NCBI GenBank assembly: GCA_027592155.1
Contig: JAQCKY010000151.1
Coordinates: forward strand, 1-6,228
DNA length: 6,228 nucleotides
Direction: 5' to 3'
From: Pseudomonadota bacterium
GTDB taxonomy: Bacteria; Pseudomonadota; Alphaproteobacteria; Rhodospirillales; UBA2165
Under the pieces are notes generated by a model. That model worked only from the letters and a program-made list of their open reading frames with translations. It ran no database searches and was not told the DNA's origin. Positions 1-4,652 of the stretch are shown here, one piece after another (the first letter of the stretch is position 1; each line of letters begins with the position of its first letter). A program made the position numbers and the translations under genes.

Positions 1-1
1 A

Positions 2-373
2 CTCAATCAGATCAAAATTGATACAAAGCGGATAAAAAAACGACGCGACCACATTTCGCATTGCATATGGGCTGGCGAAGCGAAAGATGGCGTTCTTTAT
101 ACGACTACTCGTCGCAACGACGGTACCTACATCGACGACGAGATTACACTCAACCATCTCCGCGAAATAATATTCGATACTACCCACTTAACGAGACGAT
201 TGATGGCAATTACCCACGCCGGAGGGGGCTACCCGGATTTTTCGTTTCCACTTGCGCCCGAAGAAGAATTGGCAATCCGGAATTTCCGCGATCAAAACTT
301 TCAGTGGCCAAAGAAGCCCAAATCTCAAAAGTGCGCAGATAGCCCGCGAATGCTGCGAAATTACACGACCTGA
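2..373 (+). CDS. 3' part of an unrecognised protein with a HEPN-like Rx4H motif (5' end off window)
   Basis: An open frame runs from the left edge for 123 codons to TGA at 371-373. No in-frame ATG lies near its start, so the gene begins outside the window. The translation is protein-like: a basic helix (IKKRR), then RDHISHCIW at 44-70, a polar strand segment, an amphipathic helix (LNHLREIIF), and a Pro/Lys-rich tail. R-D-x3-H fits the Rx4-6H signature of HEPN ribonuclease domains, in which a polar residue follows the Arg; the Trp shortly after the His resembles the RNxxAHxxW pattern of many uncharacterised HEPN-like proteins. This assignment is inferred from the motif alone. Codons such as ATA, TTA, AGA and CGA are frequent, unlike the right half of the window. 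Its last 13 bp overlap the end of the convergent Doc toxin gene. I do not recognise the family with certainty; coding status is more secure than function. Confidence 0.6.
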   Translation, partial: LNQIKIDTKRIKKRRDHISHCIWAGEAKDGVLYTTTRRNDGTYIDDEITLNHLREIIFDTTHLTRRLMAITHAGGGYPDFSFPLAPEEELAIRNFRDQNFQWPKKPKSQKCADSPRMLRNYTT

Positions 374-756
374 GGAACGCAGTTCCTTTCGAGCCACTCC
401 GCGAGGCGCTCTTCGGAGTGTTCTCCTTTGGCGATCGCCATCATTGCCTCGAAGGCATCGGTTTGACTGACGTCCAGCCATTGTCCGTTGGCAATCAATA
501 TGATGCCGAGCGTGTCGAAGGCGGATCTTTTGTTGCCGTCGATGAAGGCTTGGTTTTGGGAAATGCCGAAGGCCACGGTGGCCGCAACTTGGAAGACCGA
601 AACCTCACCCCCGTAAGCTTGGAGGTTTTGGGCTCTGGAAAGGGCGGACTCCAGCAAGCCTAAATCACGGAGCACGCTTGCGCCGCCATGTTCTTCGATG
701 AGTTCTGCTTGGCGGTCGATGACTGCCTCGATGGGCGGAATAAAAATCTCGCTCAT
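361..756 (-). CDS. doc: Doc (death-on-curing) family Fic-domain toxin with His-to-Gln change in the active motif
   Basis: 131 aa, the usual length for Doc toxins. Doc enzymes phosphorylate elongation factor EF-Tu and stop translation; the paired antitoxin blocks this. Visible family features are the GGASVLRDLGLLESAL segment (residues 24-39), which matches the GGxxGLRDxGLLESAL hallmark; the Fic core at 69-77, QAFIDGNKR; and a C-terminal helix pair ending AEWLERN. The canonical core is HxFx(D/E)(G/A)NKR, but residue 69 is Gln (CAA) instead of the catalytic His. F71, D73, N75, K76 and R77 are kept. The ATG overlaps the TGA of the upstream antitoxin gene (ATGA), implying translational coupling. 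The family call is firm; activity is doubtful because of the missing His. The gene end overlaps the convergent plus-strand gene by 13 bp and no terminator is seen between them. Confidence 0.9.
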   Translation of the reverse strand: MSEIFIPPIEAVIDRQAELIEEHGGASVLRDLGLLESALSRAQNLQAYGGEVSVFQVAATVAFGISQNQAFIDGNKRSAFDTLGIILIANGQWLDVSQTDAFEAMMAIAKGEHSEERLAEWLERNCVPQVV

Positions 757-1001
757 TTAGCCAGATCGGCCATCGTGCGGGAATAGTGAGCAGAGAATTT
801 TCGGCCAGCCGCCATCGCGCGGGTATAGTCGCTGTTGGATTTGGAGATCACGATCTTATTTTCGGCCGCATCGTCAACATCGCCGTCGCCGACACTGAGG
901 TTGGCCTCGCGCAAAACATCGGCAACCAAGGTAACCCCGGTAGAGTTTCCCTGTTTTTTGAGTTTTGTGACGAAACTTCCTCCGCGCGGTGTCGACGCCA
1001 T
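753..1001 (-). CDS. AbrB/MazE/SpoVT-type antitoxin of the Doc toxin
   Basis: 82 aa. Residues about 9-55 form an AbrB/SpoVT swapped-hairpin DNA-binding domain: FVTKLKKQGNSTGVTLVADVL followed by LSVGD and KIVIS is typical of MazE-like antitoxins. The C-terminal 25 residues (YTRAM, then AGRKF, ending TMADLAK) form a separate helical tail, which by analogy with Phd should bind and block the Doc toxin. The gene sits directly upstream of the toxin with a 4-bp ATGA overlap, the usual antitoxin-first order. An AGGGG ribosome site lies about 7 nt before the ATG at 1001. A perfect palindrome in the putative promoter suggests autorepression. The AbrB domain is clear; toxin binding by the tail is inferred from position and family knowledge. 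Confidence 0.88.
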   Translation of the reverse strand: MASTPRGGSFVTKLKKQGNSTGVTLVADVLREANLSVGDGDVDDAAENKIVISKSNSDYTRAMAAGRKFSAHYSRTMADLAK

Positions 1002-1032
1002 GCCGATCCCCTAGTCTTGTATGTAAAAATAT

Positions 1033-1061
1033 ACGTTAGTACATATGTACTTACACGTCAA
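1033..1061 (-). promoter_or_regulatory. Putative promoter of the AbrB-Doc operon
   Basis: On the minus strand a good -35 box TTGACG (1056-1061) is followed after 17 bp by TAACGT (1033-1038), a weak -10 (3 of 6 matches). An overlapping TATATT (1028-1033) is a better -10 by sequence but sits 22 bp away. The AbrB antitoxin start codon is about 30 bp downstream, behind an AGGGG ribosome site. The 17-bp spacer contains most of the palindrome listed separately, so a bound repressor would block RNA polymerase. Predicted by eye only. Confidence 0.45.
1035..1054. promoter_or_regulatory. Palindromic operator, probable antitoxin binding site
   Basis: The core AGTACATATGTACT (1038-1051) is a perfect 14-bp inverted repeat. 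Symmetry extends to 20 bp (GTTAGTACATATGTACTTAC) with one mismatched pair. It lies between the -35 and -10 boxes of the presumed AbrB-Doc promoter. AbrB/MazE-type antitoxins bind such dyads as dimers and repress their own operon, so this is the natural operator candidate. The symmetry is seen directly; the binding partner is inferred. Confidence 0.6.
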
Positions 1062-1108
1062 TGAGATGCCTTCGATCATGCCGCTAGCGCCAGTGAAATT
1101 GAATTTAT

Positions 1109-1480
1109 CTATCCTGCGTCGTTGATCAAAACGTCCGCCGGGATTTTCCATTCCCTGTGAAGGGTTCTGATCATATTGAGGCTCAATTTCCGGGAGCCTG
1201 AAAAAAGCTCGCTGACGCGGCTCTTGCCGCCGATCAAGCGGGCGAGGTCGTCTCGGGTATAGCCCATTTGGTCCATACGGAATTTAATCGCCTCGATTGG
1301 GTCGGGCGGACCGATAGGGTAATGCTTATCCTCATAGGCTTCGATGAGAGTGGCCAGAACGTCAAGCCTATCGCCTTCAGGCGAGTTAGCCTTGGCATCC
1401 ATAAGCTTCTCAATCTGGGCCAGGGCCGCTTTGTAATCCTTCTCGGTCTTGATGACCGGGACCAAAACTTTTGTCGTCAT
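1109..1480 (-). CDS. higA: HigA family antitoxin, XRE-type helix-turn-helix protein
   Basis: 123 aa from the preferred start. The N-terminal half (KTEKDYKAALAQIEKL, then GDRLDVLATLIEAYE and HYPIGPPDPIEAIKFRMDQ) is the typical HigA region of the group with a long N-terminus. Residues about 63-115 form the Cro/cI-type helix-turn-helix, with GYTRDDLARLIGGKSRVSEL as the core, followed by a C-terminal helix. HigA binds HigB and represses the operon. An upstream ATG at 1492 lies only 2 bp after the higB stop, but a GGAG site sits 6 nt before the ATG at 1480, so I favour 1480; the protein would otherwise gain MEQV. Toxin-first gene order is characteristic of higBA. No terminator follows it, so transcription could continue into the AbrB-Doc operon on the same strand. 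Confidence 0.92.
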   Translation of the reverse strand: MTTKVLVPVIKTEKDYKAALAQIEKLMDAKANSPEGDRLDVLATLIEAYEDKHYPIGPPDPIEAIKFRMDQMGYTRDDLARLIGGKSRVSELFSGSRKLSLNMIRTLHREWKIPADVLINDAG

Positions 1481-1494
1481 CACTTGCTCCATCG

Positions 1495-1788
1495 TTATAT
1501 CGTTTCCGCGTCGATCTTATCGTACTCGGCGTGGGTTCCGATAAAGCGAATATAAACAACCCGGTAGGGGTAGTTAATCTTCACGACGAGGCGATAGTTC
1601 CCGCCCTTGATATCAAAAACAACGCGGCTGTCTTTCAAGGCGCTGGCGGTTCGGTATTGGGCCTTAATGTCTGTCCAGCTAGACCAGTCCGCCTTCTGCG
1701 CGATCCGATACCACGATCCCAGTTGCTCTCTTGCGTCGGCGTGCTCGATCCAGAATGCGTTGAGGGTGCTTCGGGCAAAAACGCGCAT
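1495..1788 (-). CDS. higB: HigB family toxin, mRNA interferase
   Basis: 97 aa, full length for the family. HigB cleaves mRNA on the ribosome and is neutralised by HigA. Family hallmarks are present in order: an N-terminal RVFARSTLNAFW helix, AQYRTAS (44-49), RVVFDIKGGNYRLVV (55-69) and the highly conserved C-terminal VYIRFIGTHAEYDKIDA (78-94). Nothing essential seems lost, so the toxin is probably functional. I choose the ATG at 1788 because homologues begin M-R-(V/I)-x-A-R. Upstream in-frame starts exist (ATG at 1803, TTG at 1824), but they run into the operator array; none has a good ribosome site. The stop is 2 bp before the first possible higA start, so the pair is co-transcribed and probably translationally coupled. 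Confidence 0.93.
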   Translation of the reverse strand: MRVFARSTLNAFWIEHADAREQLGSWYRIAQKADWSSWTDIKAQYRTASALKDSRVVFDIKGGNYRLVVKINYPYRVVYIRFIGTHAEYDKIDAETI

Positions 1789-1795
1789 ACCGAAT

Positions 1796-1846
1796 GTTAC
1801 CATATTGGGAACTGGCGGCAACAAATATTGTTACCGAAACGGGAAC
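1796..1846. promoter_or_regulatory. higBA operator array: two tandem 17-bp dyads plus an overlapping 19-bp palindrome
   Basis: Two sites with the same layout occur 34 bp apart. GTTACCATATTGGGAAC (1796-1812) and GTTACCGAAACGGGAAC (1830-1846) share both arms exactly, and each arm pair is an imperfect dyad (GTTnCC N5 GGnAAC). Between them, GGCAACAAATATTGTTACC (1817-1835) is a third near-perfect inverted repeat that uses the proximal arm of the second site. This gives five half-sites of one consensus, directly upstream of the higB start. The array is a natural binding region for the HigA helix-turn-helix dimer, consistent with autoregulation. I could not choose a convincing -35/-10 pair in or near it. 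Confidence 0.65.
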
Positions 1847-1910
1847 TTCCTGGCGATATTTGGTGGCTTCTCACATGCCCAATTGGAACGACGGTCGCCG
1901 AAGTAAACGC

Positions 1911-2624
1911 TTAGATATTCTCCAGCAGATTGACCCGCATCACCTGCTCGAAATGATAGCCGTCGTTCTGCTTGCTCCCGAACCGCTCGAAGCGTTCGCG
2001 GAGTTCCGGCTCGTGGGCGGCGAAGAGGTCTGCGCGCGTGGGGTTCACCGAGGTTGAGTTCAGGCGGTAGCTGTCGAAATCGGGGTGGACGCCGTCGCGG
2101 ACGTAATAGGTTTCGGTCCGGGGCTGCAGCGCGTAGCGATCGGCGCCGCGGATTTTCTCATAAGCGATGGCCCGCACTTCGGTTTCGTCATTGATCAGTT
2201 TCGACAGCTCGAACTGCGGGCCTTGGGCCAGGGGTTCGGTGATCAACACGCTGCCGCCGGGTTTGAGAACCCGTTTGGCTTCGGCGAAGGCCTCGTCCAG
2301 CAGGGTCATCGGCACGTGATGCAGGCTGTTGAAAAACAGAACCACGTCGGCGCTATCCGTCGGCAAGGGCAAGGCTTCGGCCCCGGCCCGCACATAACAT
2401 TCGGTGCCGATGCGGGGGGCGGCGAGGGCCCGGGCGAGTTGCTTCGCGCCGGGATCGATACCGATCACCCGACCGACGCCGAGCCGGGCCAGGTCGCGGC
2501 TGATATGGCCGTTGCCGCAGCCGATATCGAGTACGATCCGCCCGGGAATGGTCAGCAGCTCCGCGATCACGTCGGCATGCTGGCGGATAATCGCATTGGA
2601 AGGGGTGTCGCCGGTCATCGTCAT
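1911..2624 (-). CDS. Class I SAM-dependent methyltransferase, substrate unknown
   Basis: 237 aa. The Rossmann-type methyltransferase fold (Methyltransf_11/UbiE-like) is clear. Motif I VLDIGCGNG is at residues 31-39 and binds S-adenosylmethionine. The acidic residue after strand 2 is D57 in GIDPG. AEALPLPTDSADVV (82-95) gives the adenine-contact region, followed by NSLHHV (99-104) and the post-motif LKPGGSVLI (120-128). The C-terminal third (about 135-237) is less conserved and probably forms the substrate cap; it does not tell me the substrate. An ATG at 2618 (M3) is an alternative start; only a weak AAAGATAG precedes the first ATG. It stands alone on its strand, 122 bp upstream of higB and divergent from the PRC-barrel gene. 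A role in modification linked to the TA island is possible but unsupported. Confidence 0.9.
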   Translation of the reverse strand: MTMTGDTPSNAIIRQHADVIAELLTIPGRIVLDIGCGNGHISRDLARLGVGRVIGIDPGAKQLARALAAPRIGTECYVRAGAEALPLPTDSADVVLFFNSLHHVPMTLLDEAFAEAKRVLKPGGSVLITEPLAQGPQFELSKLINDETEVRAIAYEKIRGADRYALQPRTETYYVRDGVHPDFDSYRLNSTSVNPTRADLFAAHEPELRERFERFGSKQNDGYHFEQVMRVNLLENI

Positions 2625-3073
2625 CTATCTTTAAAAGTTAAGGTTGACAAAGACTCGCATGGCAAACCGCAACAGGCAATAAAGCCGGCATAAGGACCCC
2701 AAGATGAAGAGGAAGAACACCTCAAGGTTTACCCGTTAAATTAGTAATATAAAGCTATGAAGAACGAGAGCGAGGCCAGCTACCCGTCCCAATGTCCGCC
2801 GATCCCGCCGACACCATATCAGAAGAAACTCTGTGCCCTCGATTCAAAAAAAGACATTCCAGGCAGCCTGGTCGTCGGCTTGATCATCGGCTTGGTCGGC
2901 AGTGGGGAGGGGGCGAGCTTCGTGTTGCCGCATCGGCAAGCGCGACCGGCCGCTATGGGGCGGAAAAGGCTTATTTAAGTCATATTCTGGACCGATTTCT
3001 TTCCTATCCTCCCCACGACGTTAAGAAGCGTGACCAACCAAGTGATGTAGTCCAACCCAAAAAGGATATCAAA
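2625..3073. other. Divergent intergenic region without a convincing gene
   Basis: About 450 bp separate the methyltransferase start from the PRC-barrel start. A plus-strand frame from 2757 to 2978 (73 codons) holds a short hydrophobic, glycine-rich stretch, SLVVGLIIGLVGSG, but lacks a ribosome site. The frame open from 2792 is only the extended reading of the PRC-barrel gene. A TTGACA (2644-2649) on the plus strand has no acceptable -10 box at 16-18 bp. I see no RNA gene or repeat array. It should hold the promoters of both flanking genes, but I could not place them. Confidence 0.5.
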
Positions 3074-3529
3074 ATGACGATCACCAAAACAGCTCTCTTA
3101 TCCGCAGCGAGTGCTCTGGTTCTTTTGAGCGCAATGCCCACACAGGCCGCCGGTAACAAAGGCGCGCCAGGTCAATCGGGACACACGTCATACACGAAAT
3201 CACAAATTTATGCGCAGAACATTACTCCGGCCATGGATGCCGGTAAGCTGGTCGGTGCCGATGTCGTCAATGCGACCGGCGAGACCATCGGGCAGGTGGA
3301 TGAGATTGTGACCCAACAGGGAAAACCACACTTGATCTTGTCCGTCGGCAAGTTCCTCGGGATCGGCGGCCGCCAAGTCGCCATCGATCTCGATAAGGCG
3401 CAAGTTCGCCCTCAACCCGGTTCTGCGGGCCAAACCCAGGTTATGGTATCGATGAGCAAGGCCCAGCTTAGGGCGCTGCCGAAGTATGATGCCAAGGCGG
3501 CTCCCAAAACCGGGCCCATGACAAAATAG
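3074..3529 (+). CDS. Secreted PRC-barrel domain protein
   Basis: 151 aa. Residues 1-25 are a signal peptide: a basic start (MTITK), a hydrophobic core (ALLSAASALVLLSA) and a cleavage site around TQA-A. The mature protein starts with a Gly/Ser/Thr-rich linker, then a PRC-barrel at about 57-112 (AGKLVGADVVNATGETIGQVDEIV, then PHLILSVGKFLGIGGRQVAI). PRC-barrels are small beta-barrels that mediate binding; in alphaproteobacteria exported ones are common, often stress-associated, with no established reaction. The ATG at 3074 is chosen because AAGGA lies 7 nt upstream and the signal peptide starts there; the frame is open further upstream to 2792, but that part is not protein-like. The gene is monocistronic, followed by its own terminator, and convergent with the zinc protease. 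Confidence 0.9.
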   Translation: MTITKTALLSAASALVLLSAMPTQAAGNKGAPGQSGHTSYTKSQIYAQNITPAMDAGKLVGADVVNATGETIGQVDEIVTQQGKPHLILSVGKFLGIGGRQVAIDLDKAQVRPQPGSAGQTQVMVSMSKAQLRALPKYDAKAAPKTGPMTK

Positions 3530-3564
3530 TCTCCCTTTTCGCGAAACGAAGACGAGACGGTTGG

Positions 3565-3600
3565 GCGGCGGGGTGTCTCACTCCGCCGCTTTTCCTTTTT
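3565..3600 (+). terminator. Rho-independent terminator of the PRC-barrel gene
   Basis: An 11-bp stem (GCGGCGGGGTG paired with CACTCCGCCGC, one G-T pair) closes on a TCT loop and is followed directly by TTTTCCTTTTT. It lies 35 bp after the PRC-barrel stop. The T-tract is on the plus-strand side only, so it does not obviously serve the convergent protease gene that ends at 3614. Confidence 0.9.
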
Positions 3601-3613
3601 GAAAGGGCGAACT

Positions 3614-4357
3614 CTATTTCGGGTTGCTCCGCGGTAACTGGGCGGCCGCTGTTTCCGCCGGGCCGTAAATCTCTACCGCGCCGGCGATGTCCCCGGGTTG
3701 CAGGTCCCGGACCCGTTCCAGATATCGAAAGTTCATGACCTTCGCTGTTTTGCCCGGCGCGTGATCGAGCCCGATCGCATGGCCAACCTCGTGCATCGCA
3801 ACCGCGCGCAGATTATAGGTGCCGATATCGCCGTCAAAAGAGGATTCCCACGGCAGGGTCGGATTGAGGCAGATTGCGGCTTTGTGAATTCGAGCAAACC
3901 GCGCCCCGGGCTCCGGACGATAGCTGACATCGGCGAAGGCGATTCCGGCCGGTTCGGACTGTATGCCAATCACCAGGTCGGCCTCGGCAATGTTATCGGC
4001 CTCTTCGAACCGAACGGCCGCGACCCTCTGCCACGCGGCAAACGCGTCCCGAAATTCCTGGATGATTGTCTCTCTCGCCACACCGCCGGGGCCGAGCCGC
4101 ACGGGCAGGGGAGCCATCGCCCGGCAATTTCGGGCGCCGTCTCGGTGCATCGGTTTAGTCAGGTGCGCGTAGCGGATGAGGCCGGGCGTGCCGGCCTGGG
4201 GGATGCCCCATTTTAAGCTATTGCCGTCGAGCATGAGCAAGCGATAGTCGGGACGCTCAGACGGGCTCTGGGCAAAAACGACGGACGGCGCGACGAGCAT
4301 CCATAGGCCTAGCAGCGTAATGCCGCAGATCGAACCGGCGCGAATAAGTGTCTGCAA
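3614..4357 (-). CDS. Secreted matrixin-type zinc metalloprotease (M10 family)
   Basis: 247 aa. A signal peptide spans about residues 1-29, with a hydrophobic core ending VVFA-Q, so the enzyme is exported. The catalytic domain carries the full metzincin motif HEVGHAIGLDH at 189-199: H189, H193 and H199 bind zinc and E190 is the general base. The Met-turn is at M208 (KVMNF). The N-terminal part of the domain has LKWG (48-51), which resembles the first strand of matrixins (KWG...ITY), and an ETIIQEFRDAFAAWQ helix with a following VRFEEA strand. Two cysteines (C78, C163) could form a disulphide. No propeptide cysteine switch is visible. The start is TTG at 4357, supported by a strong AGGGGGG site about 7 nt upstream. 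The substrate is unknown; a role in envelope or external protein turnover is inferred. Confidence 0.92.
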   Translation of the reverse strand: MQTLIRAGSICGITLLGLWMLVAPSVVFAQSPSERPDYRLLMLDGNSLKWGIPQAGTPGLIRYAHLTKPMHRDGARNCRAMAPLPVRLGPGGVARETIIQEFRDAFAAWQRVAAVRFEEADNIAEADLVIGIQSEPAGIAFADVSYRPEPGARFARIHKAAICLNPTLPWESSFDGDIGTYNLRAVAMHEVGHAIGLDHAPGKTAKVMNFRYLERVRDLQPGDIAGAVEIYGPAETAAAQLPRSNPK

Positions 4358-4402
4358 ACTGTTCCCCCCTAAATCGAACAGTCCGAATAAGAACGAGGCC
4401 TC

Positions 4403-4419
4403 ACCCCATATAGCGGGGT
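4403..4419. repeat. Short inverted repeat upstream of the protease gene
   Basis: ACCCC and GGGGT arms flank a 7-nt spacer (ATATAGC on the plus strand). It lies about 45-60 bp before the TTG start of the protease, so it could be an operator or a small leader hairpin. A TATATG on the minus strand inside it might be a -10 box, but no -35 box is well placed. Confidence 0.3.
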
Positions 4420-4435
4420 AATTGCTAAATTTCCG

Positions 4436-4465
4436 ATAAAATTCGCCGGCGCTGGGTGGCGCCGG
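4436..4465 (-). terminator. Probable terminator after the transglycosylase gene
   Basis: On the minus strand a perfect 7-bp stem, CCGGCGC and GCGCCGG with a 6-nt loop (CACCCA), is followed by CGAATTTTAT. The U-tract is short, so strength is uncertain. It starts 7 nt after the stop of the alternate-frame extension at 4473 but 167 nt after the actual transglycosylase stop, which argues that the original gene ended at 4473. Confidence 0.6.
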
Positions 4466-4472
4466 AGACGCG

Positions 4473-4652
4473 CTATCGAAGCTTGATCACACCGGCGTCC
4501 GCAAGGGCGCGTTCGCGGTCGAGCAAGGCCCGTTGGGTTCGCCAGACCGATAACTGTTTACGGCGTTTGGTGGCGAACTCGGCGGCGGTGGAGCCCGTAT
4601 TGACCCTTTGGCGGCGTTCCCGGTCGGCGCGATTACGCGCCGAACTGGCTGC
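4473..4652 (-). pseudogene. Frame-shifted C-terminal extension of the transglycosylase (likely broken gene end)
   Basis: Beyond the transglycosylase stop, another frame is open from 4652 to TAG at 4473-4475, with no start codon near its beginning. From about 4640 on, the translation is rich in Arg, Ala and Leu, protein-like, and probably helical. It contains TKRRKQLSVWR, which repeats DKRKSQLDGWR in the transglycosylase tail about 50 residues earlier. It ends LADAGVIKLR just before a terminator hairpin. A single one-base shift between about 4635 and 4652 would join it to the transglycosylase and add about 53 residues. It may be a natural mutation or a sequencing error. Without the shift it has no way of being translated from its own start. 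Confidence 0.55.

Noticed and set aside
61..342. 93-codon plus-strand frame starting with ATG
   Set aside because: Its translation is Arg/Tyr/Ser-rich and unlike a protein. The overlapping frame that is open from the left edge to 373 has the balanced composition of a real coding frame.
188..481. 97-codon minus-strand frame
   Set aside because: It overlaps both the Doc gene and the Rx4H partial gene in other frames and shows no family features.
1002..1108. Possible terminator or small RNA between higA and the antitoxin gene
   Set aside because: Only a short GC palindrome (CGCTAGCG, 1082-1089) is seen, without a T-tract, so I do not call a terminator.
1471..1914. 147-codon plus-strand frame
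   Set aside because: Antisense to higB and its operator region; the higB translation matches a known family throughout.
2085..2693. 202-codon plus-strand frame
   Set aside because: It lies antisense to the methyltransferase, whose motifs are clear. The translation is Gly/Asp/Gln-rich with no recognisable domain, typical of an antisense shadow in GC-rich DNA.
2792..3073. N-terminal extension of the PRC-barrel gene
   Set aside because: The frame is open but the translation is low-complexity and Arg-rich, there is no ribosome site at 2792, and the signal peptide begins exactly at 3074 behind AAGGA.
3698..4216. 172-codon plus-strand frame
   Set aside because: Antisense to the matrixin protease, which carries a full zinc motif and signal peptide in the other strand.
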